Positions 47,334 to 54,460 of a stretch of DNA of 64,000 nt are shown here, piece by piece. The notes under the pieces were generated by a model. The model ran no database searches. It was given only the letters and a program-made list of their open reading frames with translations, and had not been told where the DNA came from. Source of the stretch: CAVZBW01 sp963778465 (GTDB lineage Bacteria; Actinomycetota; Acidimicrobiia; Acidimicrobiales; RAAP-2); NCBI GenBank assembly GCA_963778465.1, contig CAVZUK010000002.1:62001-126000 (forward strand), written 5' to 3'. The position numbers were made by a program, and so were the translations under genes. The first letter of the stretch is position 1. Each line of letters begins with the position of its first letter.

Positions 47334-49040
47334 GTGACCGCGACCGAGGTGGAGGGCGCTCGCCCACGAGCGGCCCGCCCGTCCGCGGCGCTTCGTCTGC
47401 GCGCCATGGGGGCGTCCGCGGCGCAGCGCTTCGATCACTGGTCGGGCCAGGCCAGCATGCGCCTCGAGCTGCTCCGCCTGCGCCTGTTGCCGGGTCGCTG
47501 GCTCCGCCAGGGTCAGGAGGACGCCTCCGATCTGGACGACGCCGCCTTCCTGCGCCGGCCCGCCATCCTGGGCTTCGTCGCCCTCATGATGGTGGCCCTC
47601 GGGGCTTCGCTCCCGAGCTCGCCCTTCAAGCTGGAGATGCCCGGGGCCTGGTTCTTCGGGATGCCGTCGACGCCGGGAGCGACCGACCAGGGCCTCTTCG
47701 TCGGCCTCGTGGCCGTCTACGGCGGGTTGGTCCTGTTCATGCGGGTCTGGTTCCGGCTGACCAAGGCCCTCGCCGTGCGTCCCGGGGTGCCCGTCAAGTA
47801 CCTGGCCATGATGTTCGCCCTGTGGGTCGTGCCCATGTTGATCGTCCCGCCCCTCTTCAGCCAGGACGTCTACTCGTACGCGGCCCAGGGCGAGATGGTG
47901 AGCCACCACATCAGCCCCTACGTCTACGGACCCTTCGTCCTCGGCGGCAGTCCCTACGTCAGCGGGGTCAACGCGCTCTGGGGCAACACCCCGGCACCCT
48001 ACGGTCCGTTCTTCTTGATCATCGACGGGGCGCTGGCCAGCCTGAGCATGCACAACGTGCTCGTGACGGTGGTCCTGCTGCGGATGCTCTCCCTGGTCGG
48101 CGTGATCCTCATCGCCTGGAGCATCCCCCAGCTGGCCCGACTGTACGGTCGTGACCCGTCGGCGATCTTCTCCCTCGCCGTCCTCAACCCCCTGGTCCTG
48201 CTGTCCCTCGTGGCGAGCGCCCACAACGACGCGCTCATGCTCGGTGTCATGTTGTGCGGCCTCGCCTTCGCGAAGCGCGGCCGGCCGGTCGTCGGGGTGC
48301 TCATCTGCGCGGTGGCCGCCGCGATCAAGGCGCCGGCCGAGCTCGCCGTGCTCTACATCGGCTGGGAGTGGCTGGGCACGGGGATCCCGTGGCGCCAGCG
48401 TGTGCGGCCCGTGGTCACGGCCCTGTTGATCTCGGCGGCCGTGATGGTGGCCTTCACGGCGGTCAGCGGTCTCGGGTTCGGCTGGGTGGCCAACCTGGAG
48501 ACGCCGGGCACCGTCCGCAGCTGGCTGGCTCCGGCCACCGGGATCGGGATGCTCTTGAGCTGGATCGCCCACCTCCTTCACCTCGGGGTCTCCCAGGGTG
48601 CCGTCCTCTCGGTGACCCGGGTGATCGGCCTTCTGAGCGCGGCGGTGGCGGGTGTCTACCTCCTGTTGAACGCCGACCGGCTGGGCACGCTCCGCTCCCT
48701 CGGCTTCACGTTGCTCCTGTTCGTCGCCCTCGGCCCGGTCGTGCAGCCCTGGTACCTGTCGTGGGGGCTCATCATCCTGGCCGTGGTCGCCACCGGCTGG
48801 ACCCGGCGCCTCATCGTGGTGCTGTCGGTGCTCTCGCCCTTCATCGGGCTGACCGGGGGACGCCAGCTGCTCGACCAGCTCATCCATTCCGACCTGCTGG
48901 TGGTGGCGGTCGCCCTGATGGCCCTGCTCGCGGTGCTCGTGGCACCGCTCGGCCCCTGGTCGAGGTCCGCGATGCCCGAGGACGAGGCGAGGGGTGGGTC
49001 GGACTGGACGCCGGGCAGACCACCGCTCGCCGGCGTCTGA
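47334..49040 (+). CDS. Polyprenol-phosphate-mannose-dependent alpha-1,6-mannosyltransferase, MptB-like
   Basis: GT-C membrane enzyme of 568 residues with about 13 spans. The first extracytoplasmic loop contains SQDVYSYAAQGEMV, with the Asp expected for the catalytic site, followed by SPYVYGP and APYGPFF. MptA/MptB enzymes in mycobacteria and corynebacteria extend the alpha-1,6-mannan core of lipomannan from decaprenyl-phosphomannose, outside the membrane. GTG 47334 with GGAGGAGAG five bases upstream is chosen over 47319. It stands alone between divergent and convergent neighbours. A mannan-type glycan is likely, but the acceptor is not established. Confidence 0.88.
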   Translation: MTATEVEGARPRAARPSAALRLRAMGASAAQRFDHWSGQASMRLELLRLRLLPGRWLRQGQEDASDLDDAAFLRRPAILGFVALMMVALGASLPSSPFKLEMPGAWFFGMPSTPGATDQGLFVGLVAVYGGLVLFMRVWFRLTKALAVRPGVPVKYLAMMFALWVVPMLIVPPLFSQDVYSYAAQGEMVSHHISPYVYGPFVLGGSPYVSGVNALWGNTPAPYGPFFLIIDGALASLSMHNVLVTVVLLRMLSLVGVILIAWSIPQLARLYGRDPSAIFSLAVLNPLVLLSLVASAHNDALMLGVMLCGLAFAKRGRPVVGVLICAVAAAIKAPAELAVLYIGWEWLGTGIPWRQRVRPVVTALLISAAVMVAFTAVSGLGFGWVANLETPGTVRSWLAPATGIGMLLSWIAHLLHLGVSQGAVLSVTRVIGLLSAAVAGVYLLLNADRLGTLRSLGFTLLLFVALGPVVQPWYLSWGLIILAVVATGWTRRLIVVLSVLSPFIGLTGGRQLLDQLIHSDLLVVAVALMALLAVLVAPLGPWSRSAMPEDEARGGSDWTPGRPPLAGV

Positions 49041-49057
49041 TCTCCGGGACCTTCCTC

Positions 49058-49546
49058 TCAGAGCATCCGCTGCAGCTCGACGACGTCGAGCCACTGGCCG
49101 TGCTTGCGGCCGACCTCCTTCTCCACCCCCACCACCTCGAAGCCGCAGGAGCGGTGGAGCGCGATGGACGCCTCGTTGTGCCCCACCACCCGGGCGATGA
49201 CCGTGTGGAAGCCGTGCTCGCCGGCCAGGCGCACGAGCTCACCCAGGATGCTCTTGCCGACGCCGCCGCTGCGCCGGAGCCGGTCCACGTAGACGGAGTC
49301 CTCGACCGTCGTGGCGTACGCGGGCCGGTTGCGGTAGCGGGAGAGGGAGCCGAACCCGAGCACCTGCTCCTCGTCGTCCACTGCCACGACCGCCGGATGG
49401 GCCCCCTGGTGGCGGGCCAGCCACGCCTGCTCGTCGTCGACGGTCCACTGGATGATGTCGAAGTTGAGCTGCGAGCCCGTGACCTCGGCGTTGTAGATGG
49501 TCCGGATGGACGGGCCGTCCTCGGTGCGTGCCAGCCGAATCCTCAC
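49058..49546 (-). CDS. GNAT family N-acetyltransferase, phosphinothricin acetyltransferase-like
   Basis: 162 residues. The N-terminus IRLARTEDGPSIRTIYNAEV and the VYVDRLRRSGGVGKSILGELV acetyl-CoA loop, followed by GFHTVIARVVGHNEASIALHRSCGFEVVGVEKEVGRKHGQWLDV (read as family order), match the PAT/MnaT subgroup that acetylates phosphinothricin, methionine sulfone or similar amino compounds. GTG 49546 follows TATCCT (49559-49554) by seven bases, so it is probably leaderless. It converges with the mannosyltransferase gene 17 bases away. Confidence 0.88.
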   Translation of the reverse strand: MRIRLARTEDGPSIRTIYNAEVTGSQLNFDIIQWTVDDEQAWLARHQGAHPAVVAVDDEEQVLGFGSLSRYRNRPAYATTVEDSVYVDRLRRSGGVGKSILGELVRLAGEHGFHTVIARVVGHNEASIALHRSCGFEVVGVEKEVGRKHGQWLDVVELQRML

Positions 49547-49618
49547 GCAGCGGAGGATACCGACGGGTCGGGTAGCATGGTGAGCTGCGGTCCTGCGAGG
49601 GACGACCCGGCGGTGCGT

Positions 49619-49691
49619 GCCCCCTTAGCTCAGTCGGCAGAGCACAGCCATGGTAAGGCTGGTGTCGTCGGTTCGATTCCGACAGGGGGCT
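49619..49691 (+). tRNA. tRNA-Thr (GGT)
   Basis: Acceptor GCCCCCT (49619-49625) pairs with AGGGGGC (49684-49690). Anticodon loop ATGGTAA puts GGT at 49652-49654. No CCA is encoded. It is the first of two tRNAs just before rpmG. Confidence 0.96.
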
Positions 49692-49696
49692 CTCCA

Positions 49697-49773
49697 GGCG
49701 GCGTAGCTCAGTTGGTTAGAGCACACGGCTCATAATCGTGGGGTCGCGGGTTCGAGTCCCGCCGCCGCTACCA
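49697..49773 (+). tRNA. tRNA-Met (CAT, elongator), CCA encoded
   Basis: Acceptor GGCGGCG (49697-49703) with CGCCGCT, the first pair being G-U; anticodon loop CTCATAA gives CAT. The TAGCTCAGTTGGTTAGAGC D-arm resembles elongator tRNA-Met. CCA is at 49771-49773. Confidence 0.95.
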
Positions 49774-49817
49774 GAGGTACCCGGGCAGGACGAGAAGGCA
49801 GGACGAGGAGGTGTGGA

Positions 49818-49982
49818 TTGCCAAAGAACGAGAAGCGGGTCCAGGTCACGTTGGCGTGCGAGCTCTGCAAGCGTCGCAACTACATCACGACGAAGAACAA
49901 GCAGAACGATCGTGAGCGAATCGAGATGAGCAAGTACTGCCGGTGGGACCGCCGCCACACGCTGCATAAGGAGACGCGCTAA
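49818..49982 (+). CDS. rpmG: 50S ribosomal protein L33
   Basis: 54-residue ribosomal protein, read from TTG 49818 with GAGGAGGTG seven bases upstream. Sequence VTLACELCKRRNYITTKNK and SKYCRWDRRHTLHKETR fits L33, which sits at the E-site side of the 50S subunit. Zinc-type L33 has two CxxC pairs; here the second pair is CRWD, so one zinc ligand is lost. It lies between tRNA-Met and tRNA-Trp and leads into secE-nusG, the order common in bacteria. Confidence 0.95.
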   Translation: MPKNEKRVQVTLACELCKRRNYITTKNKQNDRERIEMSKYCRWDRRHTLHKETR

Positions 49983-50053
49983 CCTTTCTCCCGCTCCCCT
50001 GGTCAGGATGGTCGCGACCACTCGCCGGAGGACGACCGAGCGCATCGCCGCAA

Positions 50054-50126
50054 AGGGCAGTAGCTCAATTGGTAGAGCACCGGTCTCCAAAACCGGCGGT
50101 TGGGGGTTCGAGTCCCTCCTGCCCTG
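50054..50126 (+). tRNA. tRNA-Trp (CCA)
   Basis: Acceptor AGGGCAG (50054-50060) pairs with CTGCCCT (50119-50125). Anticodon loop CTCCAAA gives CCA. No 3' CCA is encoded. It sits between rpmG and secE, a widespread arrangement. Confidence 0.96.
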
Positions 50127-50187
50127 CTGGGAGCCTGCCGACACCGGCAGGTCCGCTGGACGAAAGTGTCAACGCCGGAGCCGCCTT

Positions 50188-50571
50188 GTGAGTCGCCAGA
50201 GCAAGCGCATGATGCGCCGAGAAGCGCAGGACGCCGACGGTCAGGCCGCGTTCGATCCCACGCCGGACGAGGACCTGACCGCGGATCTCGACGTCGAGGA
50301 GGCCTTGGACGCGGCCCCGATCGCCGCGGCCAGGGGCGGCCGCTCGGGCTCGCGGTCAAAGGACCGGTCCCGCTCGTCCGGGGGGCGTCTCACGCCGGCT
50401 CGCCTGGCACGGGAGGTGCGCAACGAGCTCCGTCAGGTGGTGTGGCCCAACAGCAGCGAGCTCGTCAACTACACGACCGTGGTGCTCACGGTCCTGGTGC
50501 TCATGATCGCCCTGATCTTCGTGCTCAACCTGGCCTTCGGCAAGGCGGTCCTGTACCTGTTCCAGAAGTAG
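50188..50571 (+). CDS. secE: Protein translocase subunit SecE
   Basis: 127 residues: an unusually long hydrophilic N-terminal region (about 1-75, Asp/Glu then Arg/Ser-rich) followed by the conserved SecE core LAREVRNELRQVVWPNSSELVNYTTVV (family order) and a single membrane span (about 97-121). It stabilises SecY in the translocation channel. GTG 50188 is the best start before the core, with no strong ribosome site. It is followed by nusG 106 bases later, with two GC-rich hairpins in between. Confidence 0.94.
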   Translation: MSRQSKRMMRREAQDADGQAAFDPTPDEDLTADLDVEEALDAAPIAAARGGRSGSRSKDRSRSSGGRLTPARLAREVRNELRQVVWPNSSELVNYTTVVLTVLVLMIALIFVLNLAFGKAVLYLFQK

Positions 50572-50585
50572 CGGCCCCACGGAGG

Positions 50586-50628
50586 GGCCCGGCGGCGGGC
50601 CTCAGCGGCGGGCCCGGACGACCGGGCC
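50586..50628 (+). terminator. Two GC-rich hairpins between secE and nusG
   Basis: GGCCC (50586-50590) with GGGCC (50597-50601), then the stronger GGCCCGG (50611-50617) with CCGGGCC (50622-50628) around ACGA. They may attenuate or pause transcription rather than end it, because nusG needs to be expressed. Confidence 0.45.
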
Positions 50629-50677
50629 GCTCTCCGAGATTGCGATGCGGTGAGAATTGACCTTCGACGACCATGAC

Positions 50678-51460
50678 ATGACGACCACCGGGGATATGAC
50701 GACCAACGGCAGCGACCCGTCGGCCGGCGAGCAGGAGCTCGCGACCGAGGAAGGCTCCGCCGCGCCCGCGGGCGGGCTCGAGGAGGCTCCGGAGTCCGTC
50801 GCGACGGGCGCCCTCGAGCCCGAGGGCGGGGCACCCGAGGGCGGAGCAGACGCCGAGGTCGAGGAGGATCTCGAGGACCTGGAGGAGGAGGCTCCCTACG
50901 TCCCGAGCCCCTACGACCGGCCGGGCCGCTGGTACGTGGTGCACACCTACTCCGGTTACGAGAACAAGGTGCGCTCGAACCTCCAGAGCGTCGTGACCTC
51001 GCGGGGGATGGAGGATCGCGTCCACGAGGTGGCCATCCCGGTCGAGGACGTGGTGGAGTTCAAGGGCGGCAAGAAGGTCGTCGTCCAGAAGAAGATGTAC
51101 CCGGGTTACATCCTGGTTCGTTGCGACCTGGACGACGACACCTGGGGGGCCGTCCGCAACACGCCCGGGGTCACCGGCTTCGTCGGGCCGGGGACCAAGC
51201 CCACGCCGCTCTCGCGCCGTGAGGTCGAGGGGATGCTCCAGGTCAAGCCCGAGGGCACGGAGGCCCAGCCGAAGCGGAGCCGCCCACGCCTCGAGTACGA
51301 GCTCAACGAGACGGTCCGGGTCAAGGAGGGTCCCTTCGCGGACTTCTCCGGCCAGATCGCCGAGATCAACGAGGATCAGCTCAAGCTCAAGGTGCTCGTC
51401 AACATCTTCGGCCGGGAGACGCCGGTCGAGCTGGAGTTCAGCCAGGTCGCCAAGCTCTGA
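50678..51460 (+). CDS. nusG: Transcription termination/antitermination protein NusG
   Basis: Binds RNA polymerase and links it to Rho or the ribosome. About 80 residues of acidic, Ala/Glu/Gly-rich N-terminal extension precede the NGN domain, which starts RWYVVHTYSGYENKVRSNL and contains MYPGYILVRCDL and GPGTKPTPLSRREVEGML. The KOW domain (NETVRVKEGPFADFSGQI...) ends with the usual NIFGRETPVELEF. ATG 50678 gives 260 residues; TTG 50657 and ATG 50699 are also in frame and none has a good ribosome site. rplK follows. Confidence 0.95.
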   Translation: MTTTGDMTTNGSDPSAGEQELATEEGSAAPAGGLEEAPESVATGALEPEGGAPEGGADAEVEEDLEDLEEEAPYVPSPYDRPGRWYVVHTYSGYENKVRSNLQSVVTSRGMEDRVHEVAIPVEDVVEFKGGKKVVVQKKMYPGYILVRCDLDDDTWGAVRNTPGVTGFVGPGTKPTPLSRREVEGMLQVKPEGTEAQPKRSRPRLEYELNETVRVKEGPFADFSGQIAEINEDQLKLKVLVNIFGRETPVELEFSQVAKL

Positions 51461-51551
51461 GTCGAGCGGCGCCCGCCGCCCGCCCGAGAGCCCAGACACA
51501 ACCATCCGAGGGAACCCGAGGAAAGACCCGAGGCAAGAGGAAAGAAGATCG

Positions 51552-51980
51552 ATGCCCCCGAGAAAGCGCGTCATGGCCGTGGTCAAGATCCAGCTGGACG
51601 CCGGCGCAGCGACGCCGGCGCCGCCGGTCGGTACGGCGCTCGGCCCCCACGGCGTCCAGACCATGGAATTCTGCAAGCAGTACAACGCCGCCACCGAGTC
51701 GCAGCGGGGGACGGTCGTCCCCGTGGAGATCACGATCTACGAGGACCGGACGTTCTCCTTCGTGCTCAAGACGCCACCGACACCGGTGCTGCTGCGTCAG
51801 GCGGTGGGCATCCCGAAGGGCGCCACGACGGCCGGCCGGGAGCAGGTGGGCACGGTGACCGACGAGCAGCTGGCCGATATCGCGCGGATCAAGATGCCCG
51901 ACCTGAACACCGAGGACCTGGAGTCCGCAAAGAAGCAGATCGCCGGTACCGCCCGGTCCATGGGCATCGCCGTCGGGTGA
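51552..51980 (+). CDS. rplK: 50S ribosomal protein L11
   Basis: 142 residues, normal length. KIQLDAGAATPAPPVGTALGPHGV, NAATESQRGTVVPVEITIYEDRTFSF, PKGATTAGREQVGTVT and SAKKQIAGTARSMGI cover the two domains (family order). L11 forms the GTPase-associated centre and thiostrepton-binding site. The ATG at 51552 has GAGGAAAG upstream. It is transcribed with rplA 10 bases downstream. Confidence 0.98.
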   Translation: MPPRKRVMAVVKIQLDAGAATPAPPVGTALGPHGVQTMEFCKQYNAATESQRGTVVPVEITIYEDRTFSFVLKTPPTPVLLRQAVGIPKGATTAGREQVGTVTDEQLADIARIKMPDLNTEDLESAKKQIAGTARSMGIAVG

Positions 51981-51990
51981 GGAAAGAGCG

Positions 51991-52704
51991 ATGAGCAAGC
52001 ACGGAAAGAAGTACCGCCAGGCGACGAACCGAGTCGAACGCGATGAGGCCCTGGCCCCGACAGATGCGCTGGACCTGCTCAAGGAGATCGCGCCCGCTCG
52101 ATTCGACGAGACGGTCGAGCTGGCGGTGCGGCTCGGCGTCGACCCGCGCAAGGCGGACCAGATCGTGCGCGGCACGCTCTCGCTACCGGCCGGAACCGGC
52201 AAGGCCGTGCGGGTCGCCGTCTTTGCCGCAGGCGAGCAGGCCGCCGAGGCGAGGCAGGCCGGTGCCGACGTCATCGGGGCAGACGACCTGGTCGCCCGGG
52301 TGCGCGAGGGCTTCTTGGACTTCGACGTCGCCGTCGCCACGCCCGACCTCATGGGTCAGGTGGGTTCCCTGGGGCGCATCCTCGGCCCGCGCGGGTTGAT
52401 GCCGAACCCCAAGACCGGCACCGTGACCAACGACGTCGGCCGGACCGTGACCGAGTTCAAGGGTGGCCGTGTGGAGTACCGCACGGATCGTGTCGGCAAC
52501 GTCCACTTGCCCATCGGCAAGGTGTCGTTCACCCGGGACCAGCTGCTGAGCAACTTCCACGCCGTGGTCGAGGAGCTGTTCCGCGCCAAGCCCGCCTCGG
52601 CCAAGGGCCGTTACATCCGGTCGATCGCCGTCTCGTCCACGATGAGCCCGGGAGTGCGGGTCGATCCGGCCAAGGCGCGCGAGGTGGAAGAGGCCGTCGC
52701 CTGA
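51991..52704 (+). CDS. rplA: 50S ribosomal protein L1
   Basis: 237 residues. Characteristic blocks: LDLLKEIAPARFDETVELAVRLGVDPRKADQ, VRGTLSLPAGTGK, GRILGPRGLMPNPKTGTV and GKVSFTRDQLLSNFHAVVEEL (family order). L1 forms the mobile stalk at the E site and in bacteria also binds its own mRNA. The ATG lies ten bases after the rplK stop. rplJ follows after a structured leader. Confidence 0.98.
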   Translation: MSKHGKKYRQATNRVERDEALAPTDALDLLKEIAPARFDETVELAVRLGVDPRKADQIVRGTLSLPAGTGKAVRVAVFAAGEQAAEARQAGADVIGADDLVARVREGFLDFDVAVATPDLMGQVGSLGRILGPRGLMPNPKTGTVTNDVGRTVTEFKGGRVEYRTDRVGNVHLPIGKVSFTRDQLLSNFHAVVEELFRAKPASAKGRYIRSIAVSSTMSPGVRVDPAKAREVEEAVA

Positions 52705-52916
52705 GCTGATAACCTCTACCCTTCTTCCCGCCCGAATGCGGGAGGCAATTCGAGTTCTTCGCCGCAGACCTCCGGTGCACCGCTGGTGCGCAAAGGGCCC
52801 CGAGCCCGCCTGACGAGGCGAGTCGTTCCGGCAGCCAACCTGGCTGCGCGGTGCGCCCGCCCCCGATTGGCAGGCCCTCGCTCTCCGGAGGATCTCCGGC
52901 ACGTACGGGAGCGAGC
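52705..52916 (+). promoter_or_regulatory. Structured rplJ leader
   Basis: 212-base spacer between rplA and rplJ with three local hairpins: TCCCGC/GCGGGA (52726-52743), TGCACC/GGTGCG, and GCAGCC/GGCTGC (52831-52847). The position matches L10 leaders that bind the L10-(L12)4 complex, but I cannot confirm the kink-turn or L10 consensus by eye. Confidence 0.5.
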
Positions 52917-53696
52917 ATGGTCGAGCCGAGAGCGGAAAAGGTCGCAGTGGTCGAGGAGGTGCGGGAACGCCTCGAGGGATCCTCGGGCTCCGTCCTGACC
53001 GAGTACCGCGGCCTCACGGTCAAGGACATGGCGGAGTTGCGGATCCGGCTCTCCGAGGCCGGCGGCGACTACAAGGTCTTCAAGAACACCCTGGTCCGCC
53101 GTGCCGTGAGCGGCAGTGAGCACGAGGTGCTGGGATCGCTGCTCACCGGCCCGACGGCCATCGCCTTCGTTCGTGACGAGATCACGGCGGTGGCCAAGGC
53201 CCTGCGAGACTTCTCCCGGGCCCACCCCAACCTGGTCATGAAGGGCGGGCTGCTCGACGGCAAGCTGCTCGACGGCCGTGATCTGGCGGCGTTGGCGGAC
53301 CTTCCGACCCGGGACGTCCTCCTCGCCCAGCTGGCCGGGGCCATCGCGGCTCCGCTTCGCCAGCTGGCGGGCCTGATGGAGGCCCTGCCCCGCAACCTCG
53401 CCTACGGCCTGTCCGCCCTGGCCGACCAGCGTCGGTCGGAGGGCGGGGAAGAGGCCGCCGAGTCCGCTTCCGCGGATTCCGCCACAGAGGATTCCGCCAC
53501 AGAGGAGGCCGCCACAGAGGAGGCCGCCAGCGCAGAGGCTGCCAGCGCAGAGGCTGCCAGCGCAGAGGCTGCCAGCGCGGAGGCTGGTGCGACCGCCGAG
53601 GCCGCCACCCCCGAGACCGCCTCCGGTGAGGAAGCGGCCGACGAAGCCAACGGGTCGGGCGCATCGCCCACCCCCGAGTCAAACACCGAGGAATGA
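52917..53696 (+). CDS. rplJ: 50S ribosomal protein L10 with long acidic C-terminal extension
   Basis: 259 residues instead of the usual 165-180. The N-terminal 175 residues are normal L10 (VLTEYRGLTVKDMAELRIRL, GDYKVFKNTLVRRAV, TGPTAIAFV, LADLPTRDVLLAQLAGA in family order). The last 80 residues are Ala/Glu/Ser/Thr repeats (AASAEAASAEAAS) encoded by 15-bp DNA repeats. L10 carries L7/L12 dimers on the ribosome stalk. ATG 52917 has GGGAG six bases upstream. rplL follows by 13 bases. Confidence 0.97.
   Translation: MVEPRAEKVAVVEEVRERLEGSSGSVLTEYRGLTVKDMAELRIRLSEAGGDYKVFKNTLVRRAVSGSEHEVLGSLLTGPTAIAFVRDEITAVAKALRDFSRAHPNLVMKGGLLDGKLLDGRDLAALADLPTRDVLLAQLAGAIAAPLRQLAGLMEALPRNLAYGLSALADQRRSEGGEEAAESASADSATEDSATEEAATEEAASAEAASAEAASAEAASAEAGATAEAATPETASGEEAADEANGSGASPTPESNTEE
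53520..53579 (+). repeat. Four 15-bp tandem repeats in rplJ
   Basis: GAGGCYGCCAGCGCR is repeated at 53520, 53535, 53550 and 53565, each 15 bases. Two further related units (gattccgccacagag) stand just upstream. They code for the acidic tail of L10. Confidence 0.9.
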
Positions 53697-53709
53697 GGAA
53701 GGAGCCACG

Positions 53710-54102
53710 ATGGCCGGGACCCTGACCAAGGAGCAGATCCTCGACGGGATCGCCGAACTCTCCGTGCTCGAGCTGAGCGAGCTGTTGAAGGACTTCGAGG
53801 ACCGCTTCGGCGTGACCGCGGCCGCCCCTGTGGCGATTGCCGCCCCGAGCGCGCCAGCCGGCGGGGCGGAGGACGCCGGCGCCGAGGAGCAGACCGAGTT
53901 CGACGTCGTCCTCACGGGGGCCGGCGACAAGAAGATCCAGGTCATCAAGGAGGTGCGGTCCCTCACCAGCCTCGGCCTCAAGGAGGCCAAGGACTTGGTG
54001 GACAACGCACCCAAGCCGGTGCTCGAGCGAGTGTCCAAGGAGGACGCCGATAAGGCCAAGGCCGCCCTCGAGGGCGCCGGGGCCAGTGTCGAGGTGAAGT
54101 AG
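53710..54102 (+). CDS. rplL: 50S ribosomal protein L7/L12
   Basis: 130 residues. N-terminal dimerisation part LTKEQILDGIAELSVLELSELLKDFEDRFGV, an Ala/Pro/Gly hinge (about 38-58), then the factor-binding domain with KKIQVIKEVRSLTSLGLKEAKDLVDNAPKPVLERV (family order). Recruits EF-Tu and EF-G to the ribosome. ATG 53710 has AAGGAG six bases upstream. The rpoBC promoter begins within 12 bases of its stop. Confidence 0.98.
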   Translation: MAGTLTKEQILDGIAELSVLELSELLKDFEDRFGVTAAAPVAIAAPSAPAGGAEDAGAEEQTEFDVVLTGAGDKKIQVIKEVRSLTSLGLKEAKDLVDNAPKPVLERVSKEDADKAKAALEGAGASVEVK

Positions 54103-54113
54103 CCGCGGAGTGC

Positions 54114-54142
54114 TTGACGGGCCCTTGGCTTGCCTTTAGCCT
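54114..54142 (+). promoter_or_regulatory. Putative rpoBC promoter P1
   Basis: TTGACG (54114-54119), 17-base spacer, TAGCCT (54137-54142), immediately after rplL. The long leader (about 310 bases) suggests post-transcriptional control. It would allow rpoBC transcription separate from the ribosomal operon. Confidence 0.6.
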
Positions 54143-54189
54143 TTCCGTGACCCTTGGGGCCTCGGCCTCCAGGGTGTTCGCGTCGCGTG

Positions 54190-54218
54190 TTGTAGAGGCG
54201 TCTCCGCGCGGGTATGCT
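54190..54218 (+). promoter_or_regulatory. Putative rpoBC promoter P2
   Basis: TTGTAG (54190-54195), 17-base spacer, TATGCT (54213-54218). The remaining spacer up to 54460 has a CCCCC-GAAA-GGGGG hairpin near 54331-54344 and no gene. Confidence 0.5.
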
Positions 54219-54460
54219 TACGGGTTGCCGTGGCTCTTCTTGCTGCTTTTCCTGCGTGACCCCCTGAATGGGCCGCGCCAATCCAGCTGACCGGCCGCGG
54301 GCCGGTCTCTCGCCCGAACGTCGCCGACCCCCCGAAAGGGGGCGCCACGAGCGGCAGGGGGAGGCGCGTCAGCCCGCAGTTCGCCCGACCGCAGTCGCTT
54401 TACCCGACCCGTCTCACGAGTACCACGTCCCGTTCACCCCGCACACTGGAGGAGTAGGCG

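Noticed and set aside
53520..53579. CRISPR or mobile repeat in rplJ
   Set aside because: The 15-bp units are in frame and code for an Ala/Glu/Ser tail.
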